Of a DNA stretch of 64,000 nt, positions 22,401-34,760 are shown piece by piece. Numbering within the stretch: the stretch's first letter is position 1; each line of letters starts with the position of its first letter. Position numbers and translations under genes: made by a program. Source of the stretch: Alisma plantago-aquatica (lineage: Eukaryota > Streptophyta > Magnoliopsida > Alismatales > Alismataceae); contig OY856409.1 of NCBI GenBank assembly GCA_963693085.1, forward strand, positions 1,613,941,711 through 1,614,005,710, read 5' to 3'. The notes under the pieces were generated by a model. That model saw nothing but the letters and a program-made list of their open reading frames with translations. It did no database searches and was not told the DNA's origin.

Positions 22401-25400
22401 ATAATTCATGAAGTAATGTTGTCATGTCAATGATCATAAAACTTAAGAACATAGTGTACTCTTGGGACCAAAGGAAATGTAGTGTCAAAATTTCTATATG
22501 TGTTGCAACTAAAACAAAATATGTCCTTTTTATATCCAAGTGTTTATGGCTGAATTTATTTCATTTTCTTACATCTATATTGTGTATATTTATGGACCAT
22601 TGCTTTTACGATTTTATATCCACTCTTCTTAATCAAAATATATAGGAAAATGAGATACATTTCACTTAGAAACATGATTTGTACTATCATTAAAAGACAT
22701 CTTTATTCCTTAGGAAAAACTTGAATCTTTTCATCCATGAAATTTGTAGTTTGAGTATGAGCAAACTAATCTGTATTGTCCATGTTACAATCTAGGGTTA
22801 GTGTATTAGAGTGGACCATGTTTGATGTTTTCATTCTATGATAGAGCATGATAAAGTACCTTTAGACTATGTTTTTTCTACAGTTTTGCTAGAATGTGCA
22901 TGGGAAACAATGTTAGGGTTCTCTTGAATGAAGGAATCAAGAAGTGTCTTATCATTCCCATAGGTGTATGTAGATTAAAGGTCCAAGCATCCTCAACCTC
23001 CAGTGCTTGTAACAATAGGTGTTCGTCTACATGCATGAGGTTGAGTATGGATGAACACCTCTAGTGCTTGTAAAAATAGGTGTTCATCCATACTTTCTAG
23101 CAAGAAGTGTCCTATCATTCCCATAGGTATCATATGAAAGTATGGATGCACATTTGGATCTAGAAAGATTATACCCATATAGGGTTCATATTTGAGTATT
23201 GGCATATTTAATGGACTAGAAATGGGATGCATGTCGTCACATAACACCCACTTTGTTAGTATTGCATAGGTCTTTGAGATTCAAATTAGTGGAGTTAGTT
23301 GAGAAGTAGTGAGGCTCTAGGGTTTTTTGAAAGGAAAATGAAACCAAGTAGTGAGTTGATTGTTGTTCTAAGAAACTTTATTTACTATGTCCAAAGGAAA
23401 ACTATTTTCTAATTTAAGGAAAAAATTCCATAACTTGTAATTTGGTTGACATAACCACCTTTTGCCTTATAATAAATCTTTTGAATGTTATTCATTATAA
23501 GATGGTACATGTCAGTGTTGTTCAAGGAGCTTTTAGTGATTATTGTAACTTGAAGAAACTGCTATAAGGACACTCCACATATCGTCATAACTTGAGTAAG
23601 GTGTTATCAAGACATGATGTATGCTTTTTTTAGGAAATTATAATTTAAATAAGTGGGTTTTTGAAAAGAAGAACAAAGAAGTTCAACATGTAGTAAAATA
23701 AGAACGGACAATGAACTAGTTATAATCAACGATGGTGTTACATATGCAAGGTTCATCTACTAAACATCCTTCATAGCACTAACAATGATATGTTTCATAG
23801 AAACCTAGAGGTTAGATGTTTTATATACATCTTCTCCTCCACTCAAAAACTCTAATAATTATCGTAGCTTTTTACACTTCCACACCTAGTGGGGTGTCTA
23901 TCTCATTCCTTATTTGATAATTGATCTTCTAAATAAAAAAATTGTACATATCTCTCAAAAGGTTTTGTGATCGTATTTATTTACATATATTCTTAATTCT
24001 TTCATATATTAATGTAACAATTATATTCTACATACATATGGTCTTGTCACTCTTCAAAACTATACATAATTTTTTTGTAATTACATAATTGCATATTTCT
24101 TGTGTTATGTGCTATATACATCTATGATTCCCTCGATGTTACAAAATATGGTTAGTTTCTTATGATTGTATTGTTATTTTTACATTTAGTTTACTATAAA
24201 TTTGTTTCCTAACATATATGTACACTACTATTTAATGTCCAACTACCATATTTTCGTATATTTCATTGCAACAATATCACGATGTTTTTCCCATTTATAA
24301 GAATACTATGACATGGGCTAGAATGTACTATATTGATTCCAATTCTTGTGTTTCAATACTAAATTGATTACATATTTGATATAATCTAAGGCCCAACCAA
24401 ATTGAAATGATTTGGATTTATGTAGTCTTATTAATCATACCTATAATGACCTAAATGATGCTCCTCCTTATCTAATAGGGATGGATATTAATGAGGGAGA
24501 GAAATTGATAGTTTTAAATTGTACTAGGGAGGCTACGAGCATAAGCGAAAGGAATTTTTTTGACAACTACACAATGGAAAGTATACTTCATGGAAGGATT
24601 GATAATTAGACAAAAGATAGGTTGAAAAATATAAATTTTAAATTATCTTGATTTTTCATTGATCCTCTTTTATCATCATCATCATCTAATTTAGAATTAT
24701 ATTTATGTATGTTAGAAATAAATACATTTTCCTTTGTTTATATATTTAATTAGTAAACTACTTGCAAATCAACATGTTCATGGAAGATGGAGGACCTTTT
24801 TTACAATAACAAGTCTAATTTAAATAGTCCTACAAATTCAAAAGAGGAATTGTATATACTAGGAGAACCTTACATCTTGGTGATAAATTTGATAAGAAAT
24901 TAAAAACTAGGTACGAAATCTTATGTGCCACACACATGATATGCATATATTGGTAGAGAAATATGCCATTTGACTTAGAGTCCCACTTTAACTATTGTCT
25001 TCTGTAACTATTTTCTTATGTTAGCCAACATAGAAAGACTTCATGCACAAATATATTGTTATTCTAGTAACAATTTTGATGATGTTACTCACTAGCATAG
25101 ACAAACACTTGATATTAAGAGGAGGGAGATAAGTGGTTCATACTATGAATTACTTTTCATTCTAAAAATTATGAATGAAATAAAATACAATATTTTGATT
25201 TTTTTTAACCCATTATAAATATTCATGTACGTTGGTAGTAATTTTTGTCCCTTTCCACCAAAAGACAGTTAGCAATGACATTGGAATGAAAACAATTTTA
25301 TCTATTTGGTGGATACACACTCAGTTAAATACAATGGTAGGAAAAGATATGATAAAATTTTATATCCAGGAAAGGAGAATGACTACAAAAAATGATTAGG

Positions 25401-27032
25401 AGTATTAGGAGGAATTTCAATTCATATTATTATTAAATAAATAATTTTCCTAATTATACAAAAATGATTTCCAAGTAAACACTACCAAAATAGAGTGAAA
25501 ACGAAAAATACACCAAAATTTGATAGACAGAAGACAAGTAAAAAGTAAAGAAGAAATTAAAATCAAGGATAAAAGCATATTTGAGAAAACTGAGCATGGA
25601 AGTAATTATACATTATGCACATATGAGGGATCATATCCTATCTTGATATGAATATTAATTTTATTTGGGGATTATATAAGTAACTAGGAAACTATATATA
25701 GTTATGGCCATGATCATGTAACCAATTTGCAACAATGTGTGAATAAATATGTTTTTTTTACATTTCATTGTCTGTTAACTCTTCCACAAAAGTTAAGATA
25801 TATTTTATATTCCCTATATTAATTTTTCTATGCTTGAGAGTCTTGATCATACATAGAAAGAAAATATTTTAATATCTACCAAAAGAAATTCCCTTTCACA
25901 ACCCTTATTGAGTCCCACATATATACATACTACACATTAATGGGATATCAATCATCCACTTTTCCATAGAAACCAACAAACTAAGTACATATTACATTCT
26001 TGATTAACCCTCCCCGTTTGTCTTGTTTGGAGGTCCAATCAATGTTAAGTTTGAGACATCCACTTGATTTGACAGATAACATGAGCACTAAATGTTCAAT
26101 CACATTCATTAAGGTTTGAAGATATATGTTGAATTGATTTACATATTAGAAAGTGGAGTAGCATTTCACTATAAAACAACTTTGTGAAGTTCATATTCGA
26201 ATTGATAATTACTACAACACCAAATGCATTTATCACATCTACTCATGTCTTATATTTTACCGACTTAATTTACAAGAAAAAGTACTAAAGTTAAGTCTTG
26301 AATCCATTCTCTTACATAATAATTTTGGGATGGTAGAATCATTAATAGATGAAGGTTACCATCACATTATTTTTTACACACATACCACCATCTTTTATCA
26401 ATATATGTCGATCTCCTTTGATTAAAATTCAGAAGTCTGTTACTAAACAATCCACATGAAACCTCTAACATGTTGTTAAAATCATATGGATTGTTATATT
26501 TTAGGAGTGGTAGTATTAATTAGTAGGAACGGACATAGATACCATTTTTGTTGATAGGTGGTAGATTTACTATTAATACTAGTTCTGTAACAAAATTTAT
26601 AGCTACATTTTGGATGGTAACTAACAAAAATCACTTAATAGGACGGTTCACATAATTTCACTTAAATTTGATCCATATGAAGCTATTGTTACCATCACAA
26701 TACCTAGAAACATATGTTTTGAGAACATATGTAGATAATTATCTAAGAGATGATCCCCTTGGAGTCATGCACATACTTACATGTCAATACAAAACATCAT
26801 ATCTTTTCCTTACTACTCATTGAGATCCTTCAAAAAAATTTCCCTATAGGTATGGATGCATTGAACTCGATGTTATTGATTATATGTTTCCAAAGGAAAT
26901 GATATATTTTGATAGATTTAGCCTATTGTGGATTCTCTATATTAATGAAGTCAAAAAAGAAAAAAATGTATATACATTTCTTGATGATCTAAAACCAGAA
27001 CCTCCATTCGCCTTAGATTAACATAAGTTGTC
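19436..27032. other. AT-rich DNA, no gene recognised
   Basis: I found no protein domain or RNA gene in either strand. The only open frames are short and lack motifs. The only clear structure is the foldback and nearby duplicated words at 22.94-23.13 kb. The stretch is likely old, decayed transposon sequence. Confidence 0.5.
23044..23094. repeat. Perfect 17-bp inverted repeat with 17-bp loop
   Basis: AGTATGGATGAACACCT (23044-23060) is exactly complementary in reverse to 23078-23094. The right arm also belongs to a local direct repeat: GTGCTTGTAA.AATAGGTGTTC occurs at about 23004 and 23065, and AAGAAGTGTC.TATCATTCCCATAGGT occurs at about 22940 and 23102. Confidence 0.85.
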
Positions 27033-27254
27033 CAAACAAATTAGTTTTGTAGATACATGTTTTGTAATAATCAAGTAATGTTTCTACTTATAGAATCAAC
27101 TTGGTGAATATTGATCTTAATGGGATATCTTATGGATGTTATTCAAACAAATTAGTTTTGTAGATACATGTTTTGTAATAATCAAGTAATTTTTCTACTA
27201 ATAGAAACATCTTGGTGAATATTGATCTTAATGTGATATCATATAGATGTCAGT
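27033..27254. repeat. 111-bp direct tandem duplication
   Basis: CAAACAAATTAGTTTTGTAG begins at 27033 and again at 27144. The two units stay nearly identical through the phrase ending GGTGAATATTGATCTTAATG, with a few substitutions. No flanking third copy is visible. It looks like a simple replication-slippage or unequal-exchange duplication. Confidence 0.85.
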
Positions 27255-29182
27255 AGAGGAAATTGTTAAGCACGTGACATTATTCACTAATCATCTTTGT
27301 CAAAGTTGTTTCCTAAAAAAGATAAGTGATAGTACTTCTTAATTGAAGCATTTTTAACTTTCTCATGAATATAAAGGATCATGTTATTGATATATTAACC
27401 ATACATAATAAGAATACGTAACAATCAACCTTAATTAAGTGTGGTTTGATTATCAAAATTCTATTAATGTTAGTAACTTTTACTAAAGATATCCTATTAC
27501 ACAAGAAGACCCTAATTTAATTTAAAAGGCACATTTATCCAAAAGTCCCAAAACTCATTTAACAACCCCTAGAATGTAATTCCTATCATTGTAGAATCCT
27601 TGCAGAAAGGAACAATTTTATTCATAAATCAGAGAATCTTAACATGATCCATGTTCCTTATAAAGGTATAGTTACTAATTTCAAATGCACCCAAAATGTA
27701 GAAATGGATGATCACCCTCAAACAAGTGTCTAATATATGTATAATGAACCTGATTCTTAAGGATCAAACTCTAAATTGAAAACTTAAAACTACAATATGG
27801 CAACAACAAAATATAGAGTTAATTTACTGAATGTGGTCGAACACAGGGGCGTGCATGTGTTTAGTCACCCTAGACAATTCTCTTATTTAGGTAATAAAAA
27901 ATAGGACATTGACTTATTTAACAACAAAACCATGCGATAACAAAAAATAAAGAATACCAATTTTATCAAATCCTACTAAATGAAAGAAGGATTGCCATGC
28001 TATGTAGACAACAAATTGGGAGTTTGCACCTCGTTCTTTGGCATAGATGACCCTCACACACCCTAGATAACATCTCATACTAACCCAAATTTAACATGAC
28101 CACTACACATGTCGGGTACAACCCACTTGCTTTGACAAAGTGTGAATAAAATCCCATCAATTGTTCAATGCTTCTCTCGAGGATCATTAAAGAATACCCC
28201 CAAAATATCCTAGATTGTCTCTCAAGTCTAATACAATTAGGTTAATTAGGAGTATCCCTCATATTTAAGGAAACTAGATTGATTAGAGGCAAACCTGATC
28301 TAGTTTGGGTAAAACTAGGCCTTTTTGGGTTGAATCAAGAGAGAATCAACCCTGAAAAATAAAATTGGACTAGTTTAACCCAAACAGGGCCAATTTTGTT
28401 GGACCAAGAATGAATCCTCAAATTGTTGATTCCTGACCAATCTACCATTGGTTGAGGTCCTCATACTGCAATGAAACCACCTTTGTTAGCTATTTTAGCT
28501 AATTCTCTATCAAGGTTCATTGAAATGGAAGTTCACACAAAGAAGAGAACAACTAACAATACAATCATAACCAAACAAGATAGGAACAAAATAATATGCT
28601 AGATTTAGATATGACTACTTGATTAGGGTTATAATACTTAAGCATGCTCAAAAAGAGGTACATTGCCAGGAAGGATCTCAACTAGCCATAGACAATTATA
28701 GTTGGAACCAAACAAATATGGAAATACATTGTTTCTATAGAAAAGAAAGAGAACAATAGAAGAAAAGAGGAAAATGAAGAGTCTACCCCATGGGGGAAAC
28801 GTGTCTCTCACTCCTTAGCCTCCATATGGGATTGATTTTATCCTTTGTATTATTTGCCTTGATCTTTTGGACTCTTTTGGCACATTTTTCCTTGATTCTG
28901 CCGCAATCAACTTATGTGGAATGGTGGAAGATAAACTGGCCCGATTGGATGAAACATTCTTGGTTTCATCTCTTCAATTCATAGATGGAGTATGGAAATG
29001 ATGTTTAAGGCTGGTGAAAATGGTCAAAACCTCCACAGAATGGTCGATCAAGGTGGTATGGAACTATAGTGTCCATACCAAAAATGTGAAAACTTAGTGT
29101 CCATACCAAAAATGTGGAGATTTTAAAAAGAGGCCTAGGAACTAAAAATGTGAACCCTGAGCATAGTGTCCGGGGAGAGGTC

Positions 29183-29190
29183 TTTATATT
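29183..29190 (-). promoter_or_regulatory. TATA-like box in the 29-kb LTR-like block
   Basis: The minus strand reads AATATAAA followed by GACC. It is supported only by its place beside the word cluster and by analogy with the other LTRs here. Confidence 0.35.
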
Positions 29191-29340
29191 GGTAGGTAGC
29201 TCATAGGTAATACTATTGGAAGTTGGGAGTGAACCTTGTTCAGGTTAAACAAACCCATGCCTGGTTGAACAAACCATTTCCTGCTTCATGGGAACATTAA
29301 ACTAAGTTCTTCTTTGTGTGTTTTTCTATATGGGGGAGCA

Positions 29341-29358
29341 ATCCAACCTAGGTTGGAT
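29341..29358. repeat. Perfect 18-bp palindrome in the 29-kb block
   Basis: ATCCAACCTAGGTTGGAT equals its own reverse complement. Related GTTGGATGAAC and GGTTGAAC words surround it (29230-29480). Confidence 0.85.
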
Positions 29359-30899
29359 GAACCCAGTCAGTATTGTGGAATTATGTTGGAGATCATCTCA
29401 TCAGTAGTGGACTATCAGGTATTGAACTAGGGCTGAGTTGGATGAACATTGGTCAGGTTCATCTTATTGGTCATGGATCTAGGAGCATTGGTGGATGACA
29501 TCGCCATCTAATTGAGATCGTATAAATTGATGTTCCACTAGTTGACATCCCATCAATTTATTTTCCATTGGTTTCATCCACTGGTAGATGTCCTTAGGTA
29601 GACATTTGTCAATTGATAGATAATAATGGACATGGAGGTCGATGGAGGATGACTAATGGTGGTTGTTGCTTGTGAACCTAGTCTAAGATTGCACTCAAGC
29701 TTCTCTTGAAGATTGTTTTATTATGGACCCAGGACCAGGGAACCCTAGTCAGGTTCGATGAACATTGTCAAGGTTTTTCCCAAGGCAACGATTGAGTCAA
29801 CAATTGAATACGCCCAAGTTGGTTGGTGGTGGAGATTCAAACTACTTGTTCATGATATGTTAACATGATTAGAATGGAGCTAGCTCGGCCTGAGATGAGC
29901 ATTGTGGATAGCTCATAGAATAGTTATCTTTTAGACTTCATGCCTTGTTAAACAAGCCCATGTCAGGTTTGTGTGAATCCTTGCTAGTTTCTTGGGAACC
30001 CTTGTTGGGTTCGTGGGAAAAAATGGCCAGTCTATGTAACTATGGTCTTTATATTCGAGTCTTGAGGAATCAATATGTTTCTTATTTTGGTGTCTATAAG
30101 TCACAAAAAAGGCTAGCTAAGTAGATATAATTTGGAAAATGCGAAACAAAATATAAGCTAACTATCTACAATAATTTGGGAATATCAAGGATGTTATAAG
30201 CATGATATTGTAATTAAATAGTCAATATTATTGTCATATATGGGTGTTATCAACGGAGAGAACAATTTATGAACTATTACAAACACAATTACAACCACTT
30301 AATTTTAAAATTGGCACTTACTATTGTAAGAAATAGAAAAATATTATTTACAGTTTTGGTTCATCAAATTTACTTACAAGGTAAACAAAAATTCAAAGTC
30401 ATTAGCAACTGCAATTTCCAAAACATTGAGAACATTTGTTTCAAAAAAAATTGAGTCATAAGCATCCCTATGTGCAAGAATAACTAAATCATAATCCATC
30501 AAATGATTCAATATATATTCATTTTCTTACTAAAAGAAGTTGAAAGAAAGAACACAAAAATGTGGTTAATAATTTGGTAGTAACTTGGGATGTTTTACCA
30601 TGATGTCTGTTATTGATGCTCAACTAATCGAAACTTTTTGCTGTAAACTTTTTTAACATGAATTTATGATAAATAATGGTTTCTAGGTTGCCATTACTAT
30701 GCATAGAGTAGATCATACACATGAAAAGAACAAAACAAGTGAAAAATATTAGAGGGAATAGCTCAATCTATCTCCCTTCATGGCCATGGACAAATGATAG
30801 GTAGCATGAGTTGTAATAGGCAAGAAATTGGGAGTTGGTGTTTGGTGATGCACAATTCACATGTGAAACAATATCTCCTACATGTATGAAACATCTCAG

Positions 30900-32670
30900 C
30901 AAACAATTTAGCTAATCAAGTATGAGCTGACACTATCATTGAATACATGATACTACTCTCAGTTATAGGTGTCAAATTTTAAAATTAATAAATCGATTCT
31001 ATAATATTTAATACCCATGAGTGTAAAAGGTACATCTATAGTGGAGTCATTTTAAGGTTCATTTTGAGTGAAGTATCATTCTGAGAATCTGTATATGAAT
31101 ATTAAAATGATACAAGATTTGTACTAACTACTTCTATATGAATATACACTATTTTTTGTTGTAACAAATGATTTGATTTGTGATAATTATATCAATATGA
31201 TAGATTGTGCCTTTAACGCCACTTGTATGTGGTTATGATTCAAAGAAAAAAAAGTAAATCAAAGCCTTTTACTTCGCAATTAGACCTCATTATCCATCAG
31301 AGGCTATCACAAGCATAGAAACAATATTGTATCAATTCAACTATCAAGATCCCACTACTTAGCCATCCTCTTGAATTGGAGAAGAACATGTACATTTAGT
31401 GTACATTGCACTCTCAAGGCTAAATGTCAGTATCTACATGTTATGGAGAGAAAACCAAAAGACTTAACATAGCCCTCCTCTTGATGTTAGGAAGGATCTT
31501 GTTCAAAGTTCTACATTATAATGTGGCTATCACGAACAACATGAAGATTCTTTCAATATAGAAATATGATTGGAAGGATATAGAAGTTGAAATCTACACC
31601 AAAAAGTTAGTTAAATATTAACATAAAGAAATATCAAGAAATAGGAACTCCAATCTAGATATGGCAATTGGATTCTTATGTTTGAGTCATCTTTACAATT
31701 CTCTTAGACATAGAAGAGTTCTATCAGTAATTACTAGTTATTAGGGAGGTCACAATCATAGGCTGCTAAGGGTAGAGCCCATGGAAAATCACACACAATT
31801 ATGTGACATTTGAGCCTAACACAAACTAGTCATATTCTATCTCTATTTGGCTATACGATAGTGACAAACTGGAGTGGCAATCTATGGTTGACTAAGTGGA
31901 GTTTGTTTGTGGAATTGTTTCTCTATTGTGGGAATAAGGGTGGATGACAAGTGAACTGTTGTTAGGGACTGCCACAAATATGGGTGAAGTTTTGAACCCT
32001 GAGAATTTTGTTGGATGGTTTCTATTTGTAGGTGTGGTGCATGAACAAATGGTAGAAGAAACCGTTTATCGATATTCAAAAGGAGTTAAACCAAGGGGAA
32101 GTTTTTTTCTAAGATTGGAAATCATTGGTATTCAAGAAGTTTTCTTTATTCATGGTTAGTTCTAGATGGGATAGAATGAGAAGGTATTCAATCAAACAAT
32201 TCATAGCTTTGGAAGTCATATCATATGTACAGATGAACTTGAGGTAGTCAAAATAGATTTTAAGACTTGGAACTTGTGGCTTAGTATTCAGTTGCTCATG
32301 GTCCACATGTCTTGGCATAGTCTAGTATGTTTGATGGCTATCTAGTAGTAGATAAAACCAACCAATGGAATACCATAATTGAGTGAAGAAGGAAACTACG
32401 ATAGCGGTGAGACCTCACATGGTTGCATGTGTTTTTCATGTTTTGAATCAAAGCCACATGACACATGACAACTTTGATAAAGTAGTTGAGTGAGTCCCCA
32501 ATTGTAGTTGAATACTAGAAAAAATGATTTTCATATAAAATTTTCACAAAAGTAGCGAACATCAAGATTGAAGAAAATCTTATGGATATTTTTCTTTACC
32601 CTAATGGAAAATGCAAATACCTATAGATTTAGGAACAACCAAAAATGATATAGTCATTCACTCCACAAAT
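30900..32670 (-). mobile_element. Diverged LTR copy, left (probable 3' LTR)
   Basis: It shares ordered blocks with 38.4-40.05 kb. Examples are TATGAGCTGACACT.TCAT (30921, counterpart 38409), AAGACTTAACATAGCCCTCCTCTT (about 31459, counterpart about 38927), AACCCTGAGAATTTTG (about 31995, counterpart about 39475), ACTTGTGGCTTAGT (32272, counterpart 39718) and AAGATTGAAGAAAATCTTATGGAT. Offsets stay near 7.45-7.49 kb. The TATA-equivalent at 32023-32030 has decayed. Orientation is inferred from the partner. Confidence 0.5.
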
Positions 32671-33827
32671 AAAGATTACTCGTCCTCTAACACATATTTA
32701 GACTAGAATTTTTTATGTTGTTTCATTCCTTCGAAAAGAGTAATGTGTTCTAGAGAAAAGAAATACAAGTAACTTCTTAACCAATTACAAATATAAGGAA
32801 ATACTTATTCTCTTTCCACCTTTATCTCATTTCATTGGCTCTTTCTCATGTTTAATAGATTGCTCATGCATTTCTAAGTTTTTTCTTCCTTTACTTGAGA
32901 GACTTAAACACGATTCATTAAATCAAGTGTCATCAAGCCATCAATTAGATATTACAAGGAAAATCCTCTTTAATAAAATAAAAATTTGAAGCTTTATCAA
33001 TAAGTAAAAACAATTTATTTTTCCTAGTTTGTTCTCCATCTAGATAACATAAATCTTCCTTGGTTTTACAAAAAGATTAGCTCCAACACCCATTAATAAG
33101 TGCCATAATACCACAAAATGCATACCATGAATTATCTTCTTTAATAAGTTTTTCATATTTTGACAATGTTATCTGAGGTTTTCAAAGTCCCCTTGGTGAA
33201 GACAAATGCTTCTAAACAATCAATTTAGCTGGACTCCCACTTGTGGTTAATTTCATTTTTTTGACTACTTTTGGTACTCTTCTGGTAGTCTTTCAATTAA
33301 TTTTTGTTGGGATACTACAAATTGTCTTTATTTATCCAAATTTGGTTTTCCCATGTCAAAATATCATTAATTCACCATGATTAAGAATGATAAAAAGCCA
33401 ACATGACTAAAACATTTTAATAGTCATGATTCCCGATCATTTTGATTGATGTACGATGAAAACATTTTACTTTCAAATAAAATCTCTAAGTAAAAAACTA
33501 TACTCTCTTCGAAGGGAAAAATTATTTTTAATGAAAGTTGGGAGGAAATATTATTCACCCCGCCCTCTCCTTTTGAGAAAATCTAAATCCCAAGTACATA
33601 CACTAATTAAGATGTTAAAATTAAATGTGGTAGTACTACTACCATTACATATGTCCCTAGCTAGGAGAACAATGATCTTGATAGGGGGCAAGGTGTACAC
33701 TTGGTACCTCTCATTGTTTTTAGATGACGTTTAGCCAATCCCTTTGCAACATCGTTACATATCTTCTACTAAAGCTCATTCTCCAATTACTCCTCCTCCA
33801 ACCTTGCAGTTTTTGGATGAGCTTCAC
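32671..33827. other. Internal region of the old 31-40 kb element, no domain recognised
   Basis: AT-rich with no open frame that matches a known family. An open frame at 33456-33734 (92 codons) is Lys, Arg and Leu rich without motifs. Confidence 0.4.
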
Positions 33828-34150
33828 TTAATGAGGGTTTTCCTTCAATGTCTTTTTGGCCATCCTCATGGCCACCTGTGAATCAATTTCAAACACATTA
33901 GATTCAATGTTGTTTTGATTCGCTACTTCCATAGCTAGACCTATAGCATTGAGATCATCTTTGAGGACCTCCAGTATATGGAATTTTTAGGATGCCCCTC
34001 CGATTCATTTTCCTAAATCATCTCAGATAACTGCTGCACTGGTCGCCTATTTATGTCTAACTCCAAAATTGCAATTAAACATGATGGGACCAGGTTCAAG
34101 TCTATCCCATGTGGTTGTTATAAGACCTTGGTCTTCCATGCTTCCCCTCC
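33828..34150 (-). pseudogene. LINE RNase H domain remnant, several stops
   Basis: On the minus strand the order is TTTWDRLEPGPIMFNCN, then AVI..DDLGK, EVLKDDLNAIGLAMEVAN and VFEIDSQVAMRMAKKTLKENPH. This matches the plant LINE RNase H fold. The first catalytic position reads NCN and not NCD. At least four in-frame stops are present. It resembles the remnant at 7528-7992 in sequence pattern and is probably the same LINE family. Confidence 0.7.
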
Positions 34151-34381
34151 TAAAATGTTTTAGTTGATTGCATGCTTCTTTTCATATGAAACCCGCCTAT
34201 TGCCTTGTATGTCTGATCTCATTATTGAAGACCTTCTTGTTTCATCTTGTCCACATATGCCAACATGATGTGAGGAAACAATGGCCCCTTCATCATCTGC
34301 CTACATTCGAGTGTGGATCCACTCTTTCACATTAGTCCCACACAAAAGGGAGGTTGTATTCCCACCTCTGAACAACTCTTC

Positions 34382-34760
34382 CTAGACATCCTTTGAGAAT
34401 GGGCAATCCCTAATGGCAAGTATGTTGGTCTCATCGTTGATCCCACGTCTTGGACATGTGCTTCTAGTTGTCATGTGTCTTTGATCTCTTCTCATATTAG
34501 TTAGGATTTCCTTATGCGTCAGAATCCAAGCAAAGGTCTTGATCCTTGCTGAGGTCTTTGATTGAAATACCTCCATCCATTTCCCTTTTGTTGGAATACA
34601 TTTGCCTTCTCTCAATTTACAGTAGGCAAACTTAGTGGAATAGTTACCATTTCTACTGTGTTCCCAGACAGTAACATCCTGACCATTAGTCTCTAAGGGG
34701 GGCTTTAGATTCTTAATCACATATTGTATATGTACTGGTAACCATTCCTCAAGAAACTCT
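34382..34760 (-). pseudogene. LINE zf-RVT region remnant
   Basis: The frame reads DVTVWEHSRNGNYSTKFAYCKLREGK, then WMEVFQSKTSARIKTFAWILTHKEILT, then CPRRGINDETNILAIRDCPFSKDV. This is the typical W..S.NG.YS..SAY..L / W..PK..FFLW pattern that leads into the Cys-rich zf-RVT motif of plant LINEs. It lies directly upstream of the RNase H remnant at 33828-34150 in the same orientation, so together they are one 3'-terminal LINE fragment. No poly(A) (poly-T on plus) marks its end. Confidence 0.75.

Larger units (their letters stand above)
27800..30050 (-). mobile_element. LTR-like non-coding block
   Basis: This block resembles the LTRs of elements A and B in layout but not in sequence. It has an A-rich leader (27.9-28.8 kb), a TATA-like box (minus strand AATATAAA, 29183-29190), and upstream of it repeated words such as AGGTTAAACAAACCC, CTGGTTGAACAAACC and an 18-bp palindrome (29341-29358). 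Further GTTGGATGAAC, CAGGTTCAT and GTTTGTGTGAA words reach about 30.0 kb. No primer-binding site or partner LTR was found, so edges are guesses. Confidence 0.4.

Noticed and set aside
24412..24609. 65-codon plus-strand frame with mixed composition
   Set aside because: It looks protein-like at first sight but has no recognisable motif and is isolated in AT-rich DNA.
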